Below are positions 53,789-62,656 of a DNA stretch of 64,000 nt, one piece after another. Made by a program: the position numbers and the translations under genes. This stretch comes from Marinomonas piezotolerans. Its GTDB lineage: Bacteria; Pseudomonadota; Gammaproteobacteria; Pseudomonadales; Marinomonadaceae. The number at the start of each line of letters is the position of its first letter. Positions within the stretch are counted from its first letter, which is position 1. The notes below the pieces were generated by a model. It was not told where the DNA came from and made no database searches. It worked only from the letters and a program-made list of their open reading frames with translations. The DNA is taken from contig NZ_QKRA01000006.1 of the NCBI RefSeq assembly GCF_003362755.1, positions 150,983 to 214,982 on the forward strand. Direction: 5' to 3'.

Positions 53789-54985
53789 ATGTTCAAACAC
53801 CTTAAAGCCGTTCCTGGCGACCCGTTGTTAGCCTTGATCGTAGCGCACCAGCAAGACCCAAACCCTAAGAAGGTCGATTTAGGTGTCGGCGTCTACAAAG
53901 ATGATCAAGGTCGTACGCCTATTTTGACGTCAGTGAAGAAAGCTGAAGCCATTATGGTGACTAACGAGGAAACAAAGGCGTATCAAGGTGTTTACGGTGC
54001 GGCAGATTTTGCGCCACTTACCCAAACCCTATTGTTGGGAGGTGACAGTGATGTGGTCAAGCAAGGTCGTATCCAATCTTCGCAAACACCTGGCGGTACT
54101 GGCGCATTAAAAGTGGCAGCGGACTTTATCAGTGCCAATCTTAAAGGTGCTCGTTTATTTGTCAGTGATCCCACTTGGGGGAATCACACTTCTATCTTTG
54201 GCTCTGCGGGAGTCGAGGTCGTTGAATACCCATACTACGATGCAGCAACCAATGATGTACGCTTCGATGAGATGATGGCGTTTTTGGACGCTGAGATGAA
54301 AGAAGGCGATGTGCTATTACTGCACGCATGCTGCCATAACCCAACAGGTGTTGATCTACAGCTTGAGCACTGGCACGCGCTGACTGATTTTGTAAATCAA
54401 CGTAATGTTCTGCCGCTGATTGATGCCGCCTACCAAGGCTTTGGTGACGGTCTGGATGCGGATATGGCAGGTCTACGCCATATGGCAGAACGCGTACCGA
54501 ACATGCTGATTGCGAACTCATTCTCGAAGAACTTTGGCATCTACCGCGACCGTTGTGGCGGCCTGAGTATCATTGCCGAATCTGCTGAGGAAGCGCGCAA
54601 TGCCTTTTCTATCGTTGGCCAAGCGATTCGTGCTAACTACTCGATGCCACCAGCTCATGGCGCGACCGTGGTCTACACTATTATGAATGACCCTGAGTTG
54701 CGTCGCCTATGGGAATCAGAGGTAACCGAGATGCGCAATCGTATCAATGGATTACGCTCTAAGATGGTTCAGAAATTGGCAGCATCAGGCGTGAGCAAAG
54801 ACTTCAGCTTCATTGAAAAACAACGCGGTATGTTCTCATACTCGGGTCTAACATTTGAGCAAGTACGTACGTTACGTTCCGAGTACGCCATCTACATTGC
54901 AGATACTGGCCGTATGAGTATTGCGGGAGTCAGTGACAGCAATATCGATTACTTATGCGAATCCATCGCAAAAGTCGTGGGATAA
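53789..54985 (+). CDS. tyrB: Aromatic/aspartate aminotransferase (TyrB/AspC family)
   Basis: The 398-residue PLP enzyme matches the Iα aminotransferases: VDLGVGVYKDDQGRTPI near 28, QTPGGTGALKVAADFI near 102, LLHACCHNPTGVDL near 174, DAAYQGFGDGLDADM near 208, the Schiff-base Lys in ANSFSKNFGIYRDRCG near 246 and GRMSIAGVSDSNIDYL at the end. It exchanges amino groups between 2-oxoglutarate and tyrosine, phenylalanine or aspartate. A terminator follows. It probably serves aromatic amino acid use here, but AspC function is equally possible. Confidence 0.92.
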   Translation: MFKHLKAVPGDPLLALIVAHQQDPNPKKVDLGVGVYKDDQGRTPILTSVKKAEAIMVTNEETKAYQGVYGAADFAPLTQTLLLGGDSDVVKQGRIQSSQTPGGTGALKVAADFISANLKGARLFVSDPTWGNHTSIFGSAGVEVVEYPYYDAATNDVRFDEMMAFLDAEMKEGDVLLLHACCHNPTGVDLQLEHWHALTDFVNQRNVLPLIDAAYQGFGDGLDADMAGLRHMAERVPNMLIANSFSKNFGIYRDRCGGLSIIAESAEEARNAFSIVGQAIRANYSMPPAHGATVVYTIMNDPELRRLWESEVTEMRNRINGLRSKMVQKLAASGVSKDFSFIEKQRGMFSYSGLTFEQVRTLRSEYAIYIADTGRMSIAGVSDSNIDYLCESIAKVVG

Positions 54986-55046
54986 TTACTTCGATAAAGA
55001 ACAACCTAAACGCAAAGGGACGCTCCATGCGTTCCAGTACATCAAA

Positions 55047-55070
55047 AAACCCCAGCACTTGCTGGGGTTT
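55047..55070 (+). terminator. Rho-independent terminator after the aminotransferase
   Basis: AAACCCCAGC and GCTGGGGTTT pair around a 4-nt loop, followed by ATTTTT. Confidence 0.92.
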
Positions 55071-55232
55071 ATTTTTACGGCCCCGTATTTCACATTACAT
55101 TCGATACTCTGTATCAAACTCACAGACTCTTTCGCTTAGTATCTCGTACCCTACAACCACATTCAGCAGCGAATGCGCGCTACATCAGCAACCTGAAATC
55201 AGCGGATTGCTGTGTCTGACATGCATTTCGAT

Positions 55233-55288
55233 TTCACTTGAATATCAATTTAGCTTCGTTTGAATACTAATTTAGTTTCATTTGAATA
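55233..55288 (+). repeat. Three direct repeats upstream of ugpB, candidate DeoR operator
   Basis: TTCACTTGAATA, TTCGTTTGAATA and TTCATTTGAATA begin at 55233, 55255 and 55277, exactly 22 bp apart, i.e. on one helix face. A related inverted word (TCAAAATGAAA) is at 55299-55309. Similar multi-copy sites are used by DeoR-type repressors; the operon's own DeoR gene is the obvious candidate. Confidence 0.65.
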
Positions 55289-55386
55289 ATTTATGCCATC
55301 AAAATGAAACATATCTATCGTAATGTACCCCTCGTTTGATGCTTTTATTCTTTCATATTTTAGTTTTGATACGAGGATTACGTACC

Positions 55387-56685
55387 ATGAACAAGTTAGC
55401 GTTAGTTTCTACGGCCGTTGGTTTAGCGGTGTCTGGGTCTGCATTTTCAGCCACACAAATTGAATGGTGGCACGCAATGGGTGGTGCTAATGGTGAGAAA
55501 GTTGTCGAGATGGCGGAAGCGTTCAATCAGGCACAAGATGCTTATGAAGTGAAGCCGGTATACAAAGGCAACTACACCGAAACCATGACTTCTGCGATTG
55601 CCGCATTTCGCGCGAAGCAGCAGCCAGCGTTGGTTCAAGTATTTGAAGTGGGAACGGCCAGCATGATGGCGGCAGAAGGTGCGATTTACCCAGTATACAA
55701 ACTGATGCGCGAAACAGGGCAGCCGTTTATCCAGGACGATTACCTAAGTGCTGTCACAGGTTATTACACGGACGAAGATGGCAATATGCTATCGATGCCA
55801 TTTAACAGCTCGACGCCAGTGTTGTACTACAACAAAGAGCAATTTGAAAAAGCGGGTGTGAGCGCACCGAAAACGTGGCAAGAAATGGAAACCGTTTCGC
55901 AAAAACTGTTAGACAGTGGTGTAGAGTGTGGTTTCACAACGTCTTGGCAATCATGGATTCAATTAGAGAACTTCAGCGCACGTCACAACATTCCATTTGC
56001 AACACAAGCCAATGGTTTTGCTGGAATGGACACAGAGTTTGTCTTTAACAGCCCTGCTCAAGTCGCACACATTGAAAAAATGCGTGAATGGCAACAAAAC
56101 GGCATATTCAGTTACGGTGGTCGTCGAAGCGACTCTGCTCCGAAATTCTATAGCCAAGAATGTTCAATGTTCATGGGGTCTTCAGCGGGCTACGCTGGTA
56201 TGAAGCGTAATGCTACGTTTGACTTCGGTGTAGCACAGCTACCTTACGATGCAGATCAAATCGAGACGCCACAAAACACCATCATCGGTGGTGCATCGTT
56301 ATGGGTACTACAAGGTAAGAATGAAGAGCAATACCAAGGTGTCGCAACCTTCTTAAATTTCCTATCGCGTGCTGATATGCAAGCTGATTGGCACCAATTC
56401 TCAGGTTACCTACCTATCACACAAGCGGCTTATGAGCTGACCAAAGGACAAGGCTTCTATGCGGCAAATCCTGGTACAGACGTAGCGATTAAGCAGATGA
56501 CTTCTGTTGAGCCAACGGAAAATTCTAAAGGCTTACGTTTGGGTAACTTCGTTCAGATCCGTGACATCATCAATGAAGAACTAGAAGCGGTATGGGCAGG
56601 CGATAAAACCGCTCAAGCAGCATTAGATGCCGCCGCTGAACGTGGTAACGCATTGCTACGTAAGTTCGAAAAAGCGAACGACTAG
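55387..56685 (+). CDS. ugpB: sn-Glycerol-3-phosphate-binding periplasmic protein UgpB
   Basis: I start at MNKLALVSTAVGLAVSGSAFS (55387), a clean signal peptide with GAGGA upstream; the ATG at 55336 is not coding-like. The 432-residue binding protein has the UgpB features TQIEWWHAMGGANGEKV, MPFNSSTPVLYYNKEQFEKAG near 130, FMGSSAGYAGMK near 258 and FSGYLPITQAAYELTK near 335. It delivers glycerol 3-phosphate or glycerophosphodiesters to UgpAEC. It is separated from ugpA by 91 bp that contain a hairpin. Confidence 0.93.
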   Translation: MNKLALVSTAVGLAVSGSAFSATQIEWWHAMGGANGEKVVEMAEAFNQAQDAYEVKPVYKGNYTETMTSAIAAFRAKQQPALVQVFEVGTASMMAAEGAIYPVYKLMRETGQPFIQDDYLSAVTGYYTDEDGNMLSMPFNSSTPVLYYNKEQFEKAGVSAPKTWQEMETVSQKLLDSGVECGFTTSWQSWIQLENFSARHNIPFATQANGFAGMDTEFVFNSPAQVAHIEKMREWQQNGIFSYGGRRSDSAPKFYSQECSMFMGSSAGYAGMKRNATFDFGVAQLPYDADQIETPQNTIIGGASLWVLQGKNEEQYQGVATFLNFLSRADMQADWHQFSGYLPITQAAYELTKGQGFYAANPGTDVAIKQMTSVEPTENSKGLRLGNFVQIRDIINEELEAVWAGDKTAQAALDAAAERGNALLRKFEKAND

Positions 56686-56709
56686 TCATCACTGCCTCTC
56701 TATGAGAAA

Positions 56710-56731
56710 GCCTCCCCTATAGTGGGGAGGC
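56710..56731 (+). other. Intercistronic hairpin between ugpB and ugpA
   Basis: GCCTCCCC (56710-56717) and GGGGAGGC (56724-56731) form an 8-bp stem around a 6-nt loop without a T run. Such hairpins often protect the upstream mRNA and give more binding protein than permease. Confidence 0.7.
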
Positions 56732-56776
56732 TGTTCAAATGTGTGTCTTCTGATTAGTGACTGGTTGAGTCTTTTT

Positions 56777-57652
56777 ATGTCGGTGTATTTTCCTCAAAAA
56801 TTTCTGCCCTATCTGTTGCTATTGCCGCAGTTAGCGGTAACGGCCATCTTCTTCTTATGGCCCGCAGGACAAGCGGTTGAGCAAGCGTTTTACCAAGAAG
56901 ATGCCTTTGGTTTAAGCCGTGATTTTGTTGGCTTAGATAATTTTACTGAGTTATTTACTAGCCCAGAGTATTTCGCATCCCTCAAAACCACCATGGTGTT
57001 CAGCTTTTCGGTGGCTTTTTTAGGCCTTGCGGTGGCACTCTGGTTGGCGGTCATGGCGGATCGTGTGATTCGTGGCGCAATGGTATATCAAACCCTATTA
57101 ATTTGGCCTTATGCAGTGGCTCCCGCTTTGGCCGGTGTATTGTGGTGGATTCTATTCGACCCAAGCATGGGGCCAGTGGCCTTACTATTAGAATCCATCG
57201 GTATCGACTGGAACCACTTTATTAACGGCGATCAGGCAATGATATTGGTGGTAATTTCTGCCACGTGGAAACAAATCAGCTACAACTTCCTATTTTTTCT
57301 CGCAGGGTTACAGGCCATTCCTCGATCCTTGATTGAAGCCGCAGCGATCGATGGCGCTGGCCCGACCAAACGATTTTGGGACATTGTGTTTCCATTGTTA
57401 TCACCCACGACCTTCTTCTTATTGGTCGTTAACTTGGTGTATGCCTTTTTTGAAACCTTCGGTGTGATTGATGCCACCACACAAGGGGGACCGGGGCAAA
57501 GTACTACAACTATGGTGTACAAAGTCTTCAACGATGGCTTCGTTGGTCTGGATTTGGGCAGCTCTGCGGCACAATCTGTGGTGCTAATGGTCATTGTCGG
57601 GCTGATGACGGTGGTGCAGTTCCGCTATATTGAACGTAAGGTGCAGTACTAA
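56777..57652 (+). CDS. ugpA: sn-Glycerol-3-phosphate ABC permease UgpA
   Basis: I start at [21 protein letters not shown] (56777), which places the first membrane helix at the N-terminus as in UgpA. The 291-residue permease has six hydrophobic segments and the EAA loop [25 protein letters not shown] near 200-224. [19 protein letters not shown] is also typical. It shares one base with ugpE (TAATG). Confidence 0.92.
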   Translation: MSVYFPQKFLPYLLLLPQLAVTAIFFLWPAGQAVEQAFYQEDAFGLSRDFVGLDNFTELFTSPEYFASLKTTMVFSFSVAFLGLAVALWLAVMADRVIRGAMVYQTLLIWPYAVAPALAGVLWWILFDPSMGPVALLLESIGIDWNHFINGDQAMILVVISATWKQISYNFLFFLAGLQAIPRSLIEAAAIDGAGPTKRFWDIVFPLLSPTTFFLLVVNLVYAFFETFGVIDATTQGGPGQSTTTMVYKVFNDGFVGLDLGSSAAQSVVLMVIVGLMTVVQFRYIERKVQY

Positions 57653-58494
57653 TGATTGAAAATCGCCCTTGGCTGACTGGTTTCAGTCATCTTATTTTGG
57701 TCTTAGGCGTGTTAGTGGTCGCGTTGCCTGTTTGGGTGGCGATTGTCGCCTCTACTCATCCGGCTAATGCATTTGGCGTCGGTCATATTCCAATGTGGTT
57801 TGGGGATCAAGCATTCGCTAATTGGCATCAGATGCTGATTGGAAAAGAAGGTCAGGCTTCGCACATGCTACGTATGACTTTGAACTCATTGATCATGGCG
57901 CTTGGCATTACGTTTGGCAAAATTGCGATTTCGTTGCTGTCTGCCTACGCGATTGTATTCTTCCGATTCCCATTTCGGGGCTTGGCATTTTGGGTGATTT
58001 TTTTCACTTTGATGTTGCCTGTAGAAGTACGCATCGTACCGACCTATGAAGTAATCGCCAACCTTAACTTGCTAAATAGCTATACCGGTCTAACGCTGCC
58101 ACTCATTGCCAGTGCCACCGCTACCTTCCTATTTCGTCAGTGCTTTATGAGTATTCCTGGTGAACTAGTCGAAGCCGCGCGTATTGATGGCGCAGGTCCC
58201 ATTCGTTTCTTCTTCGATATTTTATTACCAATGTCGCGCACCAATATTGCGGCACTGTTCGTGATTCTGTTTATCTATGGCTGGAACCAATATTTGTGGC
58301 CGCTGATCGTGACCACGGATGACGCTTACTACACTTTAGTAATGAGCGTGAAGCGTATGTTGTCTGTGCCAGATGGTGATATCGAATGGAATAAAGTCAT
58401 GGTGTCGACGTTGCTGGCGATGATTCCACCCGTGCTGGTGGTCATTGGTATGCAGAAGTTATTTGTGAAAGGTTTGGTAGACGCGGAGAAATAA
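57652..58494 (+). CDS. ugpE: sn-Glycerol-3-phosphate ABC permease UgpE
   Basis: The 280-residue permease opens [19 protein letters not shown], has about six helices, AFGVGHIPMWFGDQAFANW near 41, and the EAA loop LVEAARIDGAGPIRFFFDILLPMSRTNIAALF near 174-205. It pairs with UgpA in the membrane. Its stop is 1 bp before the GTG of ugpC. Confidence 0.92.
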   Translation: MIENRPWLTGFSHLILVLGVLVVALPVWVAIVASTHPANAFGVGHIPMWFGDQAFANWHQMLIGKEGQASHMLRMTLNSLIMALGITFGKIAISLLSAYAIVFFRFPFRGLAFWVIFFTLMLPVEVRIVPTYEVIANLNLLNSYTGLTLPLIASATATFLFRQCFMSIPGELVEAARIDGAGPIRFFFDILLPMSRTNIAALFVILFIYGWNQYLWPLIVTTDDAYYTLVMSVKRMLSVPDGDIEWNKVMVSTLLAMIPPVLVVIGMQKLFVKGLVDAEK

Positions 58495-58495
58495 A

Positions 58496-59572
58496 GTGTC
58501 AGATTTAGTACTTAGAAATATCGGTAAAACATACGCCAACGGCTACCAAGCCATCCCAAGCATCGATTTAACCATCGAAGAAGGGGAATTTATTGTCTTA
58601 GTGGGCCCCTCTGGCTGCGGTAAATCAACCTTATTACGCATGGTTGCAGGACTTGAAAGCATCAGCCAAGGCGACTTACTGATTAAAGGGATTCAGGTTA
58701 ATAACAAAGAGCCGGCGGAACGAGACATCGCAATGGTGTTCCAAAATTACGCTTTGTATCCACACATGTCGGTCTACGACAACATGGCGTATGGCTTAAA
58801 GAATCGTGGTGAACCAAAATCTGAGATTGAAACCAAAGTGAATGCCGTCGCGCAGATGCTGGGGTTGGAGGAGCTGCTCACGCGCAAACCTCGACAACTG
58901 TCTGGTGGGCAGCGTCAACGTGTGGCCATGGGACGCGCGATGGTACGTGACCCTAAGGTGTTTCTGTTCGATGAGCCTTTGTCTAACTTAGATGCTAAAT
59001 TGCGAGTGCAAATGCGCGTTGAAATTCGTGAATTACAGCGCAAACTAGGAACGACAACCTTATACGTAACTCATGATCAAGTAGAGGCCATGACCCTTGC
59101 GGATCGATTGGTGGTACTCAATAAAGGCCATGCAGAGCAAGTGGGGACGCCTATGGCACTCTATGATCGCCCCGCCTCGACATTTGTGGCGCAGTTCATT
59201 GGCTCACCGTCGATGAACCTTATCCCATGTACTGTTGAAGATGGGGTTTTGCAGTTAGGCGCAGACTGCCAGCTCGCTTCTCCACAGTTTTCTACGGATA
59301 AAATCATGTGGGGCATTCGTCCGGAGCATGTGGACATTGTCCCCTTGCAGGACGCCGATTTGAACTTACAGGTAAAAGCCGTTGAAGCGCTTGGGGCAGA
59401 GACTTTGATTCATGGCTCGGTAAAAGCCGATAGAGATAAGCAATACCCCTTTGTAGTGCGTTTGTCAGGTAATCACGCACCAGATATTGGGCAACTGATT
59501 GGTTTAAAAGTGCCACAACACGCGTGGCACGTATTTGATGCAGAAACAACGAAGAGGATTGAAGCGCTATGA
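58496..59572 (+). CDS. ugpC: sn-Glycerol-3-phosphate ABC ATPase UgpC
   Basis: The 358-residue ATPase starts at GTG (58496). It has Walker A GPSGCGKSTLL near 37, QNYALYPHMSVYDNMAYGLK, signature QLSGGQRQRVAMGRAMVRDP near 134, and Walker B FLFDEPLSNLDAKLRVQMR. The C-terminal TOBE domain (IGSPSMNLIP, WGIRPEHVDIV) is the MalK/UgpC regulatory type, through which E. coli UgpC is restrained by phosphate or the diesterase UgpQ. It overlaps ugpQ by 4 bp. Confidence 0.93.
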   Translation: MSDLVLRNIGKTYANGYQAIPSIDLTIEEGEFIVLVGPSGCGKSTLLRMVAGLESISQGDLLIKGIQVNNKEPAERDIAMVFQNYALYPHMSVYDNMAYGLKNRGEPKSEIETKVNAVAQMLGLEELLTRKPRQLSGGQRQRVAMGRAMVRDPKVFLFDEPLSNLDAKLRVQMRVEIRELQRKLGTTTLYVTHDQVEAMTLADRLVVLNKGHAEQVGTPMALYDRPASTFVAQFIGSPSMNLIPCTVEDGVLQLGADCQLASPQFSTDKIMWGIRPEHVDIVPLQDADLNLQVKAVEALGAETLIHGSVKADRDKQYPFVVRLSGNHAPDIGQLIGLKVPQHAWHVFDAETTKRIEAL

Positions 59573-60297
59573 CGTTGACCAAAGTGATGGGGCATCGTGG
59601 TGCGGCTTTATTGGCACCTGAAAATACCCTTGCCTCAATCCGTGCCGCCGCCGCGACGGGCGTAAAATGGGTGGAAATTGATGTGTACCCCATTGCCCAA
59701 AATGGCTTGATCATCTTTCACGATCATACTTTAGAGCGCTGTACAAATGGGTTTGGAAAGACATTGGAAGCGAACTTAGAAACCGTGTTGTCACTGGATG
59801 CAGGTTCTTGGTTTGGGGCTGAGCATGAAGGGGAAAAAGTCCCTACCCTTGAGCAAGCCATTGATTGCATCCAAACACTCGGGCTCAGTTTGAATCTAGA
59901 AATCAAATATGAAGGTGCCGATGTGGAGCAGGTTGTTCCCCCCATATTAGCCGTGCTGTCAGAACGATGGCTGGATAACGACAAATTGATGATTTCAAGT
60001 TTTAACTACGAGGCTTTGCAGATCTGTCATCGTGAAGATAAACAGCGGCATCTGGGTTATTTAGTCGAAGAAGTCCCCAGTGACTGGTTACTAAAACTCG
60101 CAGCAATAGAAGCCTTTAGCCTGAATTGTTGTTACGCTTATCTTACCGAACAGCAGGCTCGTGATGTGAAATCTGCGGGTTATAAATTATTGTGCTATAC
60201 CGCCAATGAGGCGCATCTTGTTGAGCAGCATTGGAGCTGGGGGATGGATACGGTAATCACCGACGATCCCAATCAGTTCATGCACTTGGAGTCGTAG
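59569..60297 (+). CDS. ugpQ: Glycerophosphodiester phosphodiesterase UgpQ
   Basis: The 242-residue TIM-barrel enzyme hydrolyses glycerophosphodiesters to glycerol 3-phosphate and an alcohol such as choline or ethanolamine. The GDPD motifs are VMGHRGAALLAPENTL (His near 8), WVEIDVYPIAQNGLIIFHDHTLERCTNG (Glu-Asp and second His) and LNLEIKYEG near 107. The choline released from glycerophosphocholine may link it to the choline genes elsewhere. The final DTVITDDPNQF is typical. Confidence 0.93.
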   Translation: MTLTKVMGHRGAALLAPENTLASIRAAAATGVKWVEIDVYPIAQNGLIIFHDHTLERCTNGFGKTLEANLETVLSLDAGSWFGAEHEGEKVPTLEQAIDCIQTLGLSLNLEIKYEGADVEQVVPPILAVLSERWLDNDKLMISSFNYEALQICHREDKQRHLGYLVEEVPSDWLLKLAAIEAFSLNCCYAYLTEQQARDVKSAGYKLLCYTANEAHLVEQHWSWGMDTVITDDPNQFMHLES

Positions 60298-60298
60298 T

Positions 60299-61075
60299 TT
60301 GAACTTAAATGAACGTCAGCAGCATATTTTAAATTGGGTTCAACAATGCGACTTGTTGCCCGTGGAAGAAATGGTTGAGCGTTTTGGTGTGTCCTCGCAG
60401 ACGATTCGCAAAGACATCAATCAATTGGCGGAAAAACATTTAGTGCGGCGCCAACATGGTGGTATTGCGCCCGTATCCACCGCAGAGAATTTATCGTTTG
60501 CTAATCGTCAGTTTTTGAACAGCGACGCGAAGCAGTCCATCGCAGCGCAAGTTGCCGAAGTCATTCCAAACGGTGCGTCGGTATTCTTAGGCGTGGGTAC
60601 AACCGTAGAGTTCGTGGCTAAAGCGTTACTGCAACATCAAGATCTACAAGTATTTACGAACAACCTTACCGTTGCGACCATCTTTGCTAAGACACCGAAA
60701 ACGTCTGTCCGTATGACCGCAGGACGCATGCGCCACCGCCATTGCGACTTGGTAGGATCTGACGCCATAGAAAGCATGCGTAAGTATGTCTTTGATTATG
60801 GCATTTTGGGCTGCGGGGGATTGCATGAACACTTTGGTGTGCTCGACTTTGACCCTGACGAAGCCAATCTGAGTCGAACGTTGATCAAACAAAGTCGCCA
60901 CGTTTTGTTGGTCGCCGACCAATATAAATGGGGGCGAAAAGCCAGCGCTGTGGTCGGTCGATTTGAAGACATTGAAATGCTTTTTACGGATGACATTTCT
61001 GCTCAACAACAGCAACTGCTCGAAGCGCAAGGTGTCCGATTAATAGTAGCAAAGGAGTCTACAGATGCAGGATAG
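60299..61075 (+). CDS. DeoR-family regulator, GlpR-like
   Basis: The start is TTG at 60299, 1 bp after the ugpQ stop. The 258-residue protein has the DeoR HTH at about 3-55 (RQQHILNWVQQC, VEEMVERFGVSSQTIRKDINQLAEKHLVRRQHGG) and the DeoRC sensor domain (VFLGVGTTVEFVAKALL, VFTNNLTVATIFAK, VGSDAIESMRKYVFDYGILGCGGL). Relatives such as GlpR respond to glycerol 3-phosphate. It is inside the operon it probably represses; direct repeats before ugpB are the likely target. Confidence 0.9.
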   Translation: MNLNERQQHILNWVQQCDLLPVEEMVERFGVSSQTIRKDINQLAEKHLVRRQHGGIAPVSTAENLSFANRQFLNSDAKQSIAAQVAEVIPNGASVFLGVGTTVEFVAKALLQHQDLQVFTNNLTVATIFAKTPKTSVRMTAGRMRHRHCDLVGSDAIESMRKYVFDYGILGCGGLHEHFGVLDFDPDEANLSRTLIKQSRHVLLVADQYKWGRKASAVVGRFEDIEMLFTDDISAQQQQLLEAQGVRLIVAKESTDAG

Positions 61076-61868
61076 CCCAAAGCCTTTGGACGAGTTGGAT
61101 GCCTCTTTATTAAAGAAAGTGCGATACCTTTTTACCGATTTTGATGACACATTAACTCTCCAAGGTCGCTTACCTGCTATGACGTTACAGGCGCTATACG
61201 ATCTTGAAGCCGCTGGTATACGCGTCGTTCCAGTTACAGGAGGGTGTGCTGGATGGTCAGATATGATGGTTCGAGTCTTACCAATCGCAGGTGTTATCAG
61301 TGAAGGTGGTGGGGTATTTATACAGCCCGTTCAACGCTCGGTGAAGTACCATTATTTCAACGATAAAGCGTCCATGCGCGCGCAGCAGGCCGAATTGCTG
61401 GCGTTGATAGAACCACGACTAAAACAATTCCCTACTCTATCATTGACGCAAGATCAGCATTTCCGACTGACGGACGTAGCGATTGATTACGCGCAAGATA
61501 TTGTTCCACCAGCTGTTCAAGAAAAAGAGGCATTACTAGCCGATTTACTGAATCTTGGGTTAAATGCAAAAGCGTCTTCGATTCATATTAATGTTTGCCA
61601 GACGGGTGTGGATAAATATGCCATGACGGAACGTGTGTTGACCGATTTTTTTGGTGTTTCCATCGAAGAAGCAAAACAATGTGTGTTGTATGTGGGAGAT
61701 GCACCTAATGATGAAAGTATGTTTGCACAGTTTCCACTTAGTGTAGGAGTGGCTAATATTGCCCCTCACTTAAATGCGTTGAATCACTTACCGCGTTACA
61801 TTGCAAATAAATCTGGAGGCGAAGGGTTTGCTGAACTCGCCGCAAAAATACTTGCTATACGCATATAA
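61065..61868 (+). CDS. HAD-IIB-type phosphatase
   Basis: The 267-residue protein has motif I LFTDFDDTLTLQG (D-x-D-D-T near 24-29), motif II PVTGGCAGW near 56, a C2 cap, and motifs III/IV KYAMTERVL and VLYVGDAPNDESMFAQF near 211. It looks like the Cof/SPP (sucrose-phosphate phosphatase-like) group. Its start overlaps the DeoR gene by 11 bp with AAAGGAG upstream, so it belongs to the ugp operon and may clear a phosphorylated metabolite of glycerol use; this is inferred. Confidence 0.85.
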   Translation: MQDSPKPLDELDASLLKKVRYLFTDFDDTLTLQGRLPAMTLQALYDLEAAGIRVVPVTGGCAGWSDMMVRVLPIAGVISEGGGVFIQPVQRSVKYHYFNDKASMRAQQAELLALIEPRLKQFPTLSLTQDQHFRLTDVAIDYAQDIVPPAVQEKEALLADLLNLGLNAKASSIHINVCQTGVDKYAMTERVLTDFFGVSIEEAKQCVLYVGDAPNDESMFAQFPLSVGVANIAPHLNALNHLPRYIANKSGGEGFAELAAKILAIRI

Positions 61869-61944
61869 AAACGCGTCAAAAAGCAGGCTAGAACACGCAA
61901 TACGTCCCTTTTTTTGTCCGCTTGAGACATAAGGTGGGCATAAG

Positions 61945-62550
61945 TTAATGTAATATTGGCGGTGCATCTCCGCCATCCGTCACTTGAATCTCTGGGTGAT
62001 TATGCTGCGCCAAGCGTATGATCGACGGCTCCAGGCTTTCACGCCAAAATTGAACTTCACCATCACTCATGGCATCGACTTTTTCCCAGCCTATCGGGGT
62101 GCCGAATAGCCTCACACTTGCCAATACTTCATCAATAAACTCACGCGGACCGCTCTGTCCCAGCCCTGTCAGGCGAGCACCTCGCATGAACCCTGCGCAC
62201 CAATCTTCCACAATAACGGACACTTTACCTTCAGAATCTTGATGTTCTAAGTAAACGGGGCTGATCGTGCCATTAATCAGACCATCGACGGCCTCTAAAT
62301 GTAACAACATGACTAAGCCATAAAACTCATCTTCTTCGTCAGGGACAGGCCACTTAGGTTGATCTTCAGCAGCTCCCCAAATGGCTGGCAGCCAATCGCT
62401 AGGTGTGAGAATATCCTTACTGCAACCGATAGCCGTGACAAACCCATCAAGCTCTGAGACGGACATGATCGAACGATCCGTGGCGTAATTCTCAAGATAG
62501 TAATCGAGCCGATCGAACATCGCCTCAACAGGTAGCCCTTCGTTTTGCAT
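61945..62550 (-). CDS. UPF0149/YecA family protein
   Basis: I start at MQNEGLPVEAMFDRLDYYL (62550), with GAGAAG upstream; the longer frame to 62820 runs through unrelated, basic residues. The 201-residue protein shows the UPF0149 layout: SVSELDGFVTAIGCSKDILTPSDWLPAIWG near 28-57, VMLLHLEAVDGLINGTISPVY near 78, and EDWCAGFMRGARL near 113. The C-terminal SEC-C zinc motif of YecA is absent. The function is unknown. Confidence 0.82.
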   Translation of the reverse strand: MQNEGLPVEAMFDRLDYYLENYATDRSIMSVSELDGFVTAIGCSKDILTPSDWLPAIWGAAEDQPKWPVPDEEDEFYGLVMLLHLEAVDGLINGTISPVYLEHQDSEGKVSVIVEDWCAGFMRGARLTGLGQSGPREFIDEVLASVRLFGTPIGWEKVDAMSDGEVQFWRESLEPSIIRLAQHNHPEIQVTDGGDAPPILH

Positions 62551-62656
62551 ACTACTTCTCTGCTTAATAATCGAATGCACTAAGTGTAATCGTTTTTTCG
62601 CGTTTTCGCAGGCACGAAGTAAAAATCCCCTTACTCCTCGAGCTTGAGGCTGCTTG

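Larger units (their letters stand above)
54986..55386. other. Intergenic region upstream of ugpB
   Basis: Contains the aminotransferase terminator (55047-55070) and, nearer ugpB, three 22-bp-spaced direct repeats (55233-55288). No ORF is convincing. Confidence 0.5.
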
